Below are positions 25,340 through 35,998 of a DNA stretch of 64,000 nt, piece after piece; position 1 is the stretch's first letter; each line of letters starts with the position of its first letter. Position numbers and translations under genes: made by a program. The stretch lies in assembly GCA_037176845.1 (NCBI GenBank), contig JAYKXP010000087.1, positions 124,001 to 188,000 of the forward strand. The letters run 5' to 3'. The notes under the pieces were generated by a model. That model saw only the letters and a list, made by a program, of their open reading frames with translations. It did not search any database and was not told the origin of the DNA. The stretch is from Paramarasmius palmivorus (Eukaryota > Basidiomycota > Agaricomycetes > Agaricales > Marasmiaceae).

Positions 25340-27800
25340 CGCTAAGCAAGATACACCACTCAGATGGGATGTCATTCAGCAGGTTGGATAGATAAGTGAC
25401 GGATGCTGGCTTTGTGTGTCAGTAAGAGTTGGTGCACAGAGCTCATCGACAAATGAATCGGCTGGTATGTTCTACTCGTCTGAATCCAGCATCCTTACCT
25501 GACAGTCGTTTTTAGTGCAATGTGATTCCGCTATCGAGGAGCGTATCATTTGAGCTTTGGCTTTGGGCCTTCGCCGGGGATGAGATGGAAATATACACAG
25601 GTCAGTCCGTCTGTATCTCTCATGTAGTTCTCCGGTTACTGATGTTTCTCAGATCCAAGAGCAATACATGACCAACGCCGATTACTATTCAATGCAAGCT
25701 ATACCGAATTCAACCAGAGGCAATCGGGCATAGTACATAATCGGTCCATTGAAGAAGCGCGTCAAACTCGCTTCACACAGTTCCTTGTTGGCTGGTCCTC
25801 GGAAACGAATAACTAGAGCGTGTCTCGCTCAAGGCTGAAACTATATGGTTTTGTGAGTTTTTGTTGGAACGTATAGGTACCTGCAGCTCATACTGTCGTC
25901 CTCTCGATAGAGCCATGCGGAAGAGCTTTATATTTGGATCGACTCTACCTCGAGAGCCTGATTTGCGGGAACAACTGCTATCTAGGCCCCGTTATTCGGT
26001 ACGGTAAAACCAGCTCCCCGCGACCGAGACCCAATGCCAAGATGGACAGGCCTGGTTGAGCATGGTTTCAGAGGTCATATCAGATCGGAATGCACGGGGT
26101 ACGGTGAGCTTCGTCTTGAGTATTTTAGAGTTTGACGTTCCATTAGCTTGCAGGTATGCCCAAAGATACGGACGATGATGTTCCGTTTGTTGGGTACGAG
26201 GAGAAGAGGGACTGGCTGATATATGGGAGACTTCGTGTAAAGTATTGCTCGAGAACCAGCTATTGTACATATGGGCTCGGTATGCTGGCTTTTGTAAAAT
26301 TGCGTGTCCCAAGCAGTTCAGAATCCGATTCTTCCTGTGCAGCAAAAACAACGAGGTCAGGTATAGAAATGAAGAGATCTACGCGAAGAACACACCTTTG
26401 AATAGTCGTATCGTTTCTTCAGGAGCCGCAAGTGTCGCTGGCTACTATTCCAATCGAGGCGGAATGTTGAGTGCGTTTTACTCTGAGGAATGTATCAGAC
26501 GTACCGTTGGGAATGTAAAAGTATGTAGACGTACCTATTGCAAACGTGCATGGAAGGTTGGAGCTCTTTGAGGAAGGAGTCATGGTGGTCAAAGTGAAAG
26601 CCTTCGCCGCGGCGCTTGGCTTTCCTTCAAACCATCACCTCCTTCAACGCGTTCAGGTGTGTTCAACTCGTCCATACTTACCTTTCCCATTCTCATACCA
26701 CCCAATAGCTCAACAAAATCGACTTTAATCACCACCGGAGGCGTTATAGGGTTTTCTGGACTTTTGGTATGTACGCTAATCTCAGTCTACATTTTTCACC
26801 GTTGCTCATTTCTCCTCCTACGCAAGCACGCGCCCAATTCAACATAAATACCACTAAAATGTGTTCCACTGCGTTGCCGGTCCACTACCTCTCTTTTCCC
26901 TCCGCAAACACGCGTCCAGCCCATGAAAAGACATGACATTGTGTCCATCACACCCAACGCCAGCTTGGCCGCTTTTCGCACTCGGAATGAGCCCACATAT
27001 CCTCCACAAACACTGGAGCAAGACCTCGCACTCCTTAGGAATCCGTATTCCGCTGGAATACAACCGCTCCACGACTTCCTCGTCTTGCGCAGCCCTTCGG
27101 ATCGTCTAGCCCATTCCAAGGCCCATTCTCTTGCCCCCGGATCGATGCGCTCCACCTAAAAACCTGACATAACCACGATTGGGTTCCTTATCGACGAGGA
27201 GCTAGCATGAAGGGAAAAAATGGCCGTTGATGAAGGGTACTAGTCTTACAGTAACGCCCAAGGTATGTACCCTTTTTTATTCTTTTTCTGCCCGTTTTGC
27301 TGACCTTTGCACCTTTACCTTCCAGTCAGATCAATACACGCGAAGTTTTCGAGTTCTCCTGAATCAAGTAGTCCCTGCTTTATCGATACAGCATCCGAAC
27401 AGAGTATCGGGGATGTCTACCTATCTAAACTACCCCCTTCTCAATTCGGATCCCTCACCCTAATCACCTAGAGCGCACGAGGATTCTCTCGAGGTCGTTC
27501 TACCAAGAAAGATGTGGGGGTGTAGCCGAGGTCGAATCTCGTAGCTGCGTTTGATACCCCCATATCCACCTGCAACTCCGAAACTGGATGTTTCTTTCTT
27601 CGAGTTTAGGGATGGGGACGTTGGCCATCGAGGTTCAGATGATGTGGGTGTGTGGGTGGGGGTATGGAGCTTAAGCTGGAGAGGTAGCGTGGGCGTACGT
27701 AGGAGTGAAGTTAGTGAAGGCTTGGGCGTACACCCACACATACCTTGCACCGTGTATAGGGACACCAGCTGCGGCATATGCCTCTCCTACTGGGGGTGTG
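25340..27800 (+). repeat. Duplicated unit, copy 4 (plus strand)
   Basis: This is the inverted partner of copy 1 (see there). It is the first plus-strand copy, so the orientation of the array flips between about 24.8 and 25.3 kb. It retains the segment reading RSIEEARQTRFTQFLVGWSSE (25763-25808), a CAG-to-TAG-like stop immediately afterwards, and the GGCGCTTGGCTTTCC segment at 26617. No domain is recognised. Confidence 0.78.
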
Positions 27801-28299
27801 GCGAGGAGTAAGGAGGTGTCGGTTCTGGATGAACCGCGCAGGCTCTGGCAGCCGGTTTTGCTTCGCGGCGATGGATGATAATGGGCATCCCAGGACAGTG
27901 TGTTCTACGTTAGCAGCACCGGTACGTCGCTCACTATTTTGCTTGAGTGTTTCGCGCGCTGATTCTCGCGTTCTTTACAGGCTCGAATTTATGGGTGTCC
28001 TTGTCCCTTCGGTTACTGTCCGAATAAGGATTTGGACGCGTGATGGCATTGGTAGAGCTTATTTTCGTTCCCGGTTCTCAGCAGTAGGAGTGGCCAATCT
28101 ATCTTGTATCCGGATTTCATGTTACATGTCCATTGAACTACTACGTATCTTCTATGTACATGCGGCACGTCTTCCTCGTCAATCCGGAACTACAACAGCT
28201 ACGCATACGCGTTGTTGGACAAGGGCATTCCTTTGGTACAGTTCGAGTCAACAATATCCCTTTGATTGCGGCGAGACCCTTGATACCAATAGCTTGTAA

Positions 28300-29225
28300 A
28301 GTATGTAGTGAATGACAAGGTCGTGTCGATGTCTATATGTGGTAAACATCCTTCCCTAAGTGGAAGGAGGTCTTGAGGTGCCGACTTTCAACGCTGCTGC
28401 TTATAGAATAGCGTCAGCATCTCGAGAGGAACTAGCTCGTAGATCGAGATGCTACTTACAGGGCTTTTTGACCTCTTCTGTCGAGAATCTTTTGCAAATC
28501 TCAACGCCCATCCCCGAACATCCTAGCCGAACATTGGTATACCCCAAAAACCCTGCATCCAACGTAAGAGGATGACCGAGATCCGTGAGTAGAAGCTCGG
28601 TAGGTGTTTGTTGAGATGCGGGAATGGGTGTACATTCATCGCAAAGGGCGGGGTGTGTTTGTCTTCGTATCCGCGTAATCGTCCGGGCTTGAGATGTGCT
28701 ACAGTGGAGTGAGCAAAAGCATGCCTTGTGGGTGTATTGGTATCTACCTTGCTACGTCCTGCATGGACAGTCCTTCCAAAGCTGAGATTCAGTGGGATAC
28801 GGGATGTGGATTTGTGGTGCTGGTGCTGGTCGGGTGCCTGAAGCGATTGGATCATCGCCTGGGAGACGATCCTTCTGGCAGGAACGGGTTGGGCGTAGGG
28901 GCAGGGTATAATCGGTTGGGAGGATGGTAGGGCTGAAGTTATGGGGGTATGTGCGATGGTTTCAAAAAAGTTGTGGGCGCGCGTTGAGTGTGCTTGTGAG
29001 TGCTCCGAAGTTATGTCCTAGGTAGGAGTCGATGCTATTAGAGCGGAAAATCAGCTGGAGTGTTGGAAACGTACCTTTCATAGTCATCCAGCATGCTCAG
29101 AGCAATGAAAAGGCCCGGAATGTTGACGTTGGAGGCATGACGCGTAGTTTTGGACTGAGAGATAGGTTGAGAGTCTTGCCAGAAACGGAGGAGGAGAATC
29201 ACGTACCTATTGCAACGTTGGGGCA
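28300..29225 (+). repeat. Duplicated unit, copy 5 (plus strand, 5' half)
   Basis: It matches copy 7 (40990-42100) as a direct repeat. Examples are 28320-28480 with 41050-41250 (CATCTCGAGAGGAACTAGCT / CATCTTGAGAGCAACTAGCT), 28860-28930 with 41745-41820 (TCGGTTGGGAGGA), and 29010-29210 with 41890-42090. It breaks off at about 29225, where a hydrolase gene fragment begins. Confidence 0.72.
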
Positions 29226-29406
29226 GACATGTTGAATAGGAATCTTCGAAAAGAGCAGCTGGTTGAGCTGCATGAGAGGCGATGGAAGAAGTCGAAGCGG
29301 TACATGATTTCCTGTTGATGGATGCCATTCCGTCTGATCAGGCGAGAGGAAATGCTATTCTCAGCGCGTGTAATTGGGCCGATAGACTCGTCGTTGAGCA
29401 CTAGTA
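29226..29406 (+). pseudogene. 3' fragment of an alpha/beta-hydrolase gene
   Basis: This 180-bp stretch is a diverged direct copy of 31553-31737, the last exon of the hydrolase gene downstream. It keeps GAGCAGCTGGTTGAGCTG, GCGGTACATGATTTC (the catalytic-His region) and GATAGACTCGTCGTTGAGCA. An internal deletion/frameshift relative to the full gene removes the frame, and nothing upstream of it belongs to the hydrolase. It is joined directly to duplicated-unit copy 5. Confidence 0.85.
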
Positions 29407-29409
29407 GTG

Positions 29410-30159
29410 GTGAGACCCAGCACTTTACCCAGCTTCGAAACCGCAAAGTTCCGTGGCTTACCCTGATGGATCGGTATCTTTCCAATAAGGCACACACAGA
29501 AGTTTTTTTTTCTTGCAGAGACACGATAAGACTTGTGACCGGTGACCTGAGGCCTGAATTTGGGGGCTCGAGAGTCTGACTAGGTGAGAGAGAGAAGGAA
29601 AGAGATTGGTTGTGGGAATATATCTATCGGCTTTCAAGTGCCGAGTCGGCGGCACGTTTCGCGTTTTCAGCGATGCTTGCACCTTTCCTGAGAGCGGATC
29701 CTTTGAGTGAGTCTCTACTAGCACCATGTTCATCTACAACTCGAGCGGACTGACCGCTCCTCTAGCCACGTCTCCAAGCTTCCTCCACCAATATAGTCCC
29801 GACATACAGCAATCTCACGTCTCTAGCTCAGACCTATAGCAGCGTCCACATCGTTGGTGCTCCTCTCATTCAACTATTCGCCTCTTTGGCTAACGCACTC
29901 TTTTTCCCTAGACCTAGCTCAACACTTGGCGCGTAACCCAACGCTGCGGATCCACCTCAACTTGAAACACCCCGACTTCCCAGCAGCATGCCGAACGGAT
30001 TCGTCACTCACTACAATAGAGTCAGGAACTCTGACAGCCTCCCATGACGACGCGAAATTGCCCAGGCTCCCCTCGATTTTGCATTTGCCGGAAGAATACG
30101 CAATCTCAGCAACCGACCATAAAGATCGCGAATGAGCCAAAACACGAAACTCGGACACC
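29410..30159. other. Upstream region of the hydrolase gene; no gene seen
   Basis: No recognised coding sequence. It holds the promoter of the hydrolase gene at 30160 and a poly-T run (29502-29512). Confidence 0.4.
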
Positions 30160-31734
30160 ATGTCTCCTGCCCCTTCTCATCCAAGTCATCCCAAAATCGC
30201 CTCCTCCTTACTCAAATATCCCATCCAGAACTACCAGCCCTTCAAAGGCGTCTACATTCCTCTACGCGTCCTCTCCTTACTCATCCTCGTCCCCTTCTGG
30301 GCCATCTACTTCTCATTCCCATCCAACCGCGGTCGACGTTCATGGAAAATCAGCGAATGCATCGTCATGCATCTCATCAAGTGGATCATGCCGCTGAATG
30401 CTGAGTGCGGTATCGCACCTGCGAGCGTATCCAAAGTACGGGAGCCTCGGGAAGGAGACTTGAAGGAGACACATTTTGTTTGGGTAAACCCAGCGAAGGA
30501 AGAGCGGATTCAGGGTATGGCAAGAGATGGGAGAGTCAAGGGGGTGAAGGTTCCGGGGTATGTTTGGCCCAAAGGTGCAAAGCTGGATGATTTGGGTGAT
30601 GAAGGTGTCGTTGGGCTGTTTATTCATGGTGGAGGATACATGATGGGCAATGGAACCGAGACGTTTGGTGAACTAAGTACGTGCTCTGGGGACTGCTGTG
30701 GTTCGTTACCTGACTCGTTGCTCCTAGACATAGCTCGAATGTTGCATAAAGTGAGGCACTCCAACCCGGGGATAACACGTACTGATTGGGCTTGCAGCGT
30801 TCAAAGATGAAACGAATCTTATGTACGTTTTATTTGTCATTCCTTACACCCAAATACTGATCATTTTCGACACCCAGCTCTCGAATACCGCCTTTGCGGG
30901 GACTCACCGCACCCAGCTCAACTCCTTGACGCTCTCGCTGCCTACGTGCATCTCGTTGACACACTCAACATCGATCCAAAGAGAATCGTTTTTCTGGGAG
31001 CGTGCGCTGGAGGTCAGTACTTCATTATTATATCCTTTGTCTTTCGACTCACCAGGCGGTTCTCAGGTAACCTGGTGATGATGCTTGCCCGTTACCTCTA
31101 CGAAGAAAAGGTCCTTCCAATGCCAGGCGGATTGATGCTGTTCTCTGTGCGTCTGTCCTCCTTGGGGTGCCGCTCTCGCATTGCTAACGTTTAGTGTGTG
31201 ATAGCCTGTCCTAGATATGGGTGTGTCTCGTTGACTACGGCTCCAGGGTTAGCGTATTGACTGGATACCATCTAGGTATCGATTTTGAGATCACCCAAGG
31301 CACAGCTAAACCCCGGCCCAATACCGATATCGATTGGTTAGCTACATCGCATCTGGCGAACGTGAGGTTGCTTGGGCAGGACCATAAAGAACCAGAAATC
31401 CTTTTTGGGCCGTACTTTTCATCGAGTGAGCGGCAGCCTCTTCAAGTTCATCACTGTGACTTCCTTCTGATCCTTAGACATAGATCGCGCACAACCCGGT
31501 TCATATACATCTTACCCACCCACGTTCGTTTCTATCGGTGACGCAGAATCACTTCGGGAAGAAAACGAGCAGCTGGTTGAGTTGCTGAAAGGTGATGGGG
31601 TTAATGTGACGTTTGATGTTCAGAAGGATGCGGTACATGATTTCATTTCGATGGATGCTATTCCGTCAGATCAGGCGAGAGAAAGTGCTATTCAGAGCGC
31701 GTGTGGTTGGGTCGATAGACTCGTCGTTGAGTAG
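30160..31734 (+). CDS. Alpha/beta-hydrolase fold-3 (HSL-like), nucleophile Ser read as Cys
   Basis: Exon 1 starts at 30160 and encodes a hydrophobic, membrane-anchor-like stretch (about residues 35-50, LLILVPFWAIYFSF), followed by the oxyanion-hole motif HGGGY at about 30622-30636. Later exons give LEYRLCGDSPHPAQLLDAL, the nucleophile elbow G-A-C-A-G-G (codons around 31003-31005), GNLVMMLARYLYEE, then GDAESLREE (acid) and VHDF (catalytic His). The order and spacing are those of the hormone-sensitive-lipase/alpha-beta-hydrolase-3 family. The family elbow is normally G-x-S-x-G; here the Ser codon is TGC, one base from AGC. The region 31195-31260 (after LMLFS) splices poorly. It may be a decayed or altered esterase, or a sequencing error. 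The physiological substrate is unknown. Confidence 0.82.
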
Positions 31735-31829
31735 TTACTGTTAGAGATGTAAAAACGACTTTTTTATTTTATTGTCATGTGAACCTTCATCAAGTGTATA
31801 GCATCATCATGTTCTCCGTCCGAGTTCCG

Positions 31830-31876
31830 TTCCTTCTCTTCTCTTCTCTTCTCTTCTTCCTCTCATCTTCTCTTTT
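31830..31876 (+). promoter_or_regulatory. CT-rich tract upstream of the oxoprolinase-like gene
   Basis: About 45 nt of almost pure pyrimidine (TCTTCTCTTC repeats) end 7-10 bp before the ATG at 31883. Such CT tracts are common in core promoters of filamentous fungi. The gap between the hydrolase stop and this ATG is only about 150 bp, so the promoter must be compact. Confidence 0.55.
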
Positions 31877-31882
31877 ATCGCA

Positions 31883-34800
31883 ATGTCTCTCAAGGTACTT
31901 TTCCGATTATACTCGTCGAGGAATTGCGCTTATTTGGGTCTATGTTTACAGTCCAAGATTCCTGACCGCTCGATCAGGATTTGTGCAGACCGAGGAGGCA
32001 CGTTCTGGTGAGCAACTTCACCCAAAACAATCTACTCATACACTCATACGGTTCACCAGCGATCTCCACGCGTAAGAACATCCTCACCACCACTCCTCCT
32101 TTAACTAATAGAGCTAGGCTGATAGCTGGGATCCTGACCCAGATCATCCGGAAGAGAGGAAGGAACTCATCGTTGGGAACTGTCACCTTGGGCGGTCATT
32201 GAAATATCAACGTTCCTTTTAGTCTCCCAAGATCCTGGAAATTACAAAGACGCGCCTACCGAAGGAATCCGACGGATATTGGAACAAGTGACGGGTGAAT
32301 CGATACTCTGAGGGCAGGTACTCGAAACGATAAGTTCGGTGAGTTTCATCCTCTTTTTTTCATCTGGTTACTTCAATTCCGATTTCCTAGTTCCATATCG
32401 CAGAATATATACGGCTTTCAACCACAATAAACGCTCTCCTCGAACGTAAAGGCCACAAACACGCGTTACTCATCACCAAAGGTCCTTCTCATCGGAAACC
32501 AATCACGTCCTAGGATGTTCGATTTGAATATTCGTCGGCCCACGCCGCTTTACGATGAGGTTGTGGAGGTTGATGAGAGAGTTACCCTTGTGGGGTATAC
32601 GAGTGACCCGAAGGCGGAGGAACATGCGGTGCAGTTTGGTGTGGATGGGAAGGTTGTTAGGGGGTATAGAGGTAAGGGATGGGATGGGAAAGGGGATGCG
32701 GAAGGAGAGGGCAAGGTGGTGAGAGGTGAGAGTGGGGAGGCGGTTAGGGTTATGAAGGAGCCTGGTATGTGGCGCTTTTTGCAAGCTTGAAGCTCGGCAA
32801 TGATGCTGATACTGGTTGTAGATTTGGATGAAGTGAAGAAAGATCTACAGAAGCTACATGAAGAAGGCTATCGTTCGCTGGCGATAGTTCTTTTACATTC
32901 ATACACATACCCCCAACATGAGCTTGCTGTAGGCAAAGTCGCCCGAGAAGTTGGCTTCTCGCACGTCTCTTGCTCGTCTCAGCTTCTACCGATGATTAAA
33001 GTCGTACCGAGAGGCGTATCTTCTACAGCCGATGCGTATCTTACGCCGATTTTGTACCAATACCTCGACGGGTTCTTTTCGGGGTTTGATAGTAAACTCA
33101 GAGATGGGAAGATCCGGAGTCCGAGAGTCGAGTTTATGGGTTCTGATGGAGGATTGGTTGATGCAGATAGATTCTCTGGGTTGAAGAGTATATTGAGCGG
33201 TCCTGCTGGAGGTGTAGTCGGGTATGCGTTGACGAGTTGGGATGAGAAACAGAGGACGCCGGTTATAGGGTTAGTTGCTTCTTTTCGCTGTGCCTCTGAC
33301 TTGGACTCATATCTTCACATGTAGGCTCGACATTGGTGGAACCTCGACGTAGGTCTCCGTACCTTTACTATCATTCTCGGATATGCTAACACGCAACCTA
33401 GGGATGTATCAAGGTTTTCAGGTCGCTATGAAGTCACGTACGAAACGACGACCGCTGGGGTAACAATTCAATCGCCGCAGCTGGACATTAACACGGTTGC
33501 TGCAGGTGGAGGATCCTGTCTGTCCTTCCGGAACGGACTGTTCTTGGCTGGTCCAGAAAGTGCTGGTGCTGACCCTGGGCCTACATGTTACAGGTAAGTA
33601 AACCTATTCCCTTCTAGCTAAACCTTTCTGAGCGCTTGTTGTTAGGAAAAACGGTCCCCTCGCTGTAACGGATGCTAATCTCCTCCTGGGTCGTCTTCTA
33701 CCAGATTACTTCCCAAAGATATTCGGTCCGAGCGAGAAAGAACCTTTGGATATCAATGCGTCGAGAGCGGCCTTTGAGAAGGTCGTCAAGGAGGTTAATG
33801 ATAGCTATGGCTCGGATGCGAATGCGAAGAAGGAATGGTCGTTCGATGAAGTTGTTTATGGGTTAGTCTGCGTTGCTTTGATTATACTTATTGAAATTGA
33901 CCGGTTTTGTTAAGGTTCATCAAAGTGGCTAATGAAACTATGTGTAGACCGATTCGAGCACTGACCGAGGCGAGAGGATATGCTACGGGGCAACATGTGT
34001 ACGCTCTCATCTTTCACGTCTTACTCTGCGACTAAACGCCTTGAGATAGACTTGCATCCTTCGGTGGCGCAGGCGGTCAACACGCATGTGAAATCGCCAA
34101 ATTACTTGGGATACGTACTATCTTGATCCACAGATATTCATCTGTGTTGAGTGCATATGGATTAGCACTAGCCGACCGGTAAGATTCCTTCTCCTATTCC
34201 TTGCTTTTCGTTCCCGCTACTGACATACCACTGCCAATCCACAGCGCACATGAAATTCAAGCTCCAAGCTCCACCTTTTACTCAGCCAACAACAAACCCG
34301 AGCTGATATCGCGTCTTGACAAACTCGAAGCAGAAGTCCGTGAAGAACTCCGGAAACAGGGGTTTGAGGGCACGCGAGTGAGCGTGGAGAGGATGTTGAA
34401 TATGCGGTTGGAGGGCACGGATACGGCATTGATGGTTTTACCTGAGGGTGACGAAAAGGTCGGAGAAGAAGGCGAGGATTTCCTCAAAGCGTTTAGGAGG
34501 ACGTATAAGAATGAGTTTGGGTTCTTGTTAGAGGGGAAAACGATAGTCGTTGATGATATTAAGGTGAGTTTGGCGGTTCCTCATGGGTAGTACTTTGGCA
34601 CTGATTGGATCCCGAAGGTTCGAGGTATTGGCAAGACGTTTGACTCGCTCGGCGAGACGGTCTTTTCAGAGATGGATAGACTTCGTGAATCCGACGCTAT
34701 CAAAGCGGCTGTGAAAGAAAAGATAGATTCAAGGCATTCGGTCTACTTTGACCAAATCGGCAGAGTTGATGATACCCCTGTATACCTCTTGGATAAACTG

Positions 34801-34920
34801 GACATAGGGGAGCAGGTTCATGGTCCGGCGATTGTAATTGATGATACGCAAACGATAGTGGTTGTACCTGGCGCGAAAGCGGTTTTGGGAAGGAAACATT
34901 TGGTGATTGAGTTGGATTAG
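31883..34920 (+). pseudogene. 5-oxoprolinase / hydantoinase-A-like gene, truncated and frameshifted
   Basis: The spliced N-terminus gives RICADRGGTFCDLHAWDPDP, the nucleotide-binding start of ATP-dependent 5-oxoprolinases. The body carries [48 protein letters not shown] and [12 protein letters not shown], then ends with HLVIELD and a stop at 34920. Oxoprolinase opens 5-oxoproline with ATP in glutathione recycling. The usual protein (about 1250-1300 residues) has HyuA and HyuB halves fused; here HyuB is absent. Lesions in the N-terminal part are a TGA at 32309-32311, a 6-nt loss near 32425 and a frameshifting loss near 32482. From 32515 on the frame is clean through several introns, which suggests recent decay. 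It lies tandem with the hydrolase gene. Confidence 0.88.
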
Positions 34921-35998
34921 TGCAAGGCAAAGCAACGATGTATTAATAGGTGTTCTTATGATTGGATCTTCCTAATCCCGAATGGCCCTACTAAGTATGT
35001 CGCAACCAGAGCAAGAAATTTTCGCCGATAATTGACCGGTGTTGAACGCGAATCATCCCTTGACCTCGTTCCACTCGGTTCCTTCTTCAATGTCAACCTC
35101 CAGTCGTCCCCCAAGCCGTCTCGTCTACGTTCCTTTGGACAGAAACTTTCGAATGAACCCGCCAGCGATGGCTCTACGTGGCTACCTAAATCGTTAAGAA
35201 ACAATCTTACGCGTTAGTCCAACCTACACTCCCCAATCCAACAAGCTAACGAATGGAACCACCTCTAGACCTCTCGAACGAGACTTCAATGCTCATTACC
35301 TAGTTCTTGTTTTTCTTGAGCAGGCTGAGGATCATCATTCTATTTCGACCGGTGCAGATGTCATAGACGTTGGGTTTGGTAACACCAGCGCTCGGGGCAT
35401 AGAAGGCTTGGTTCGGAGGCTAGGGTTTGCCATATTTGGTTAAAAAAGTATCTGATCTATATGTCCAAGTGAGTACTTCAGTGGTTCTGTTCTGTTTCTT
35501 ATTTTCCGGGTCAGAATGTCCTGCTGACGCGTACCGTCAACAGAGTCCGATTCAAGGCAACCTCTGGTTCTCCTTCAAGCTTCAAGTGACATCTTCTGAA
35601 CACCCAGCAACCAGTTTCGTGCTTTATTTCAGTTCGTTTTGGTTTTCCGTACATCCGGCATCTGCTCCTACCTCATGCGGCCCTTGCTAGGATTTCGAAG
35701 CTTCAAGTTCTTGTACCACCATGGGAAACATTGAGCAGGGTGGGCTCAGGATCTTTGGTTGGCCTTTCCTTCACCTGGCGCCCACGATGCTCGGACCTTG
35801 AATGTACATTGCACGGCGCTCTTTCGAAGCTACCTCCACAAGCGCTGTGATTGTCATTTTTCCTGTTCACCATGTGGCATGACTCACAGCAATATAATTG
35901 ATATCGATAACATTCATTCACGCGCTCAACGTCCAACTGCTGCATGGTTGGGACAGCCTTAAGGTGAACACACACACACACCTTGACCTTCAACCACC
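34921..35998. other. Intergenic region between oxoprolinase-like gene and gene B
   Basis: I looked for the missing HyuB half of oxoprolinase here and saw nothing resembling it. Short ORFs (35427-35690 plus, 35703-35993 minus) have no recognised domain. An AC microsatellite (about 35968-35982) lies just upstream of the gene B start. Confidence 0.45.

Noticed and set aside
35968..35982. AC microsatellite as a regulatory element of gene B
   Set aside because: A short dinucleotide run is common by chance; nothing links it to regulation beyond its position before the start codon.
34921..35998. Missing HyuB half of oxoprolinase downstream
   Set aside because: No HyuB-like motif was seen in any frame before gene B begins.
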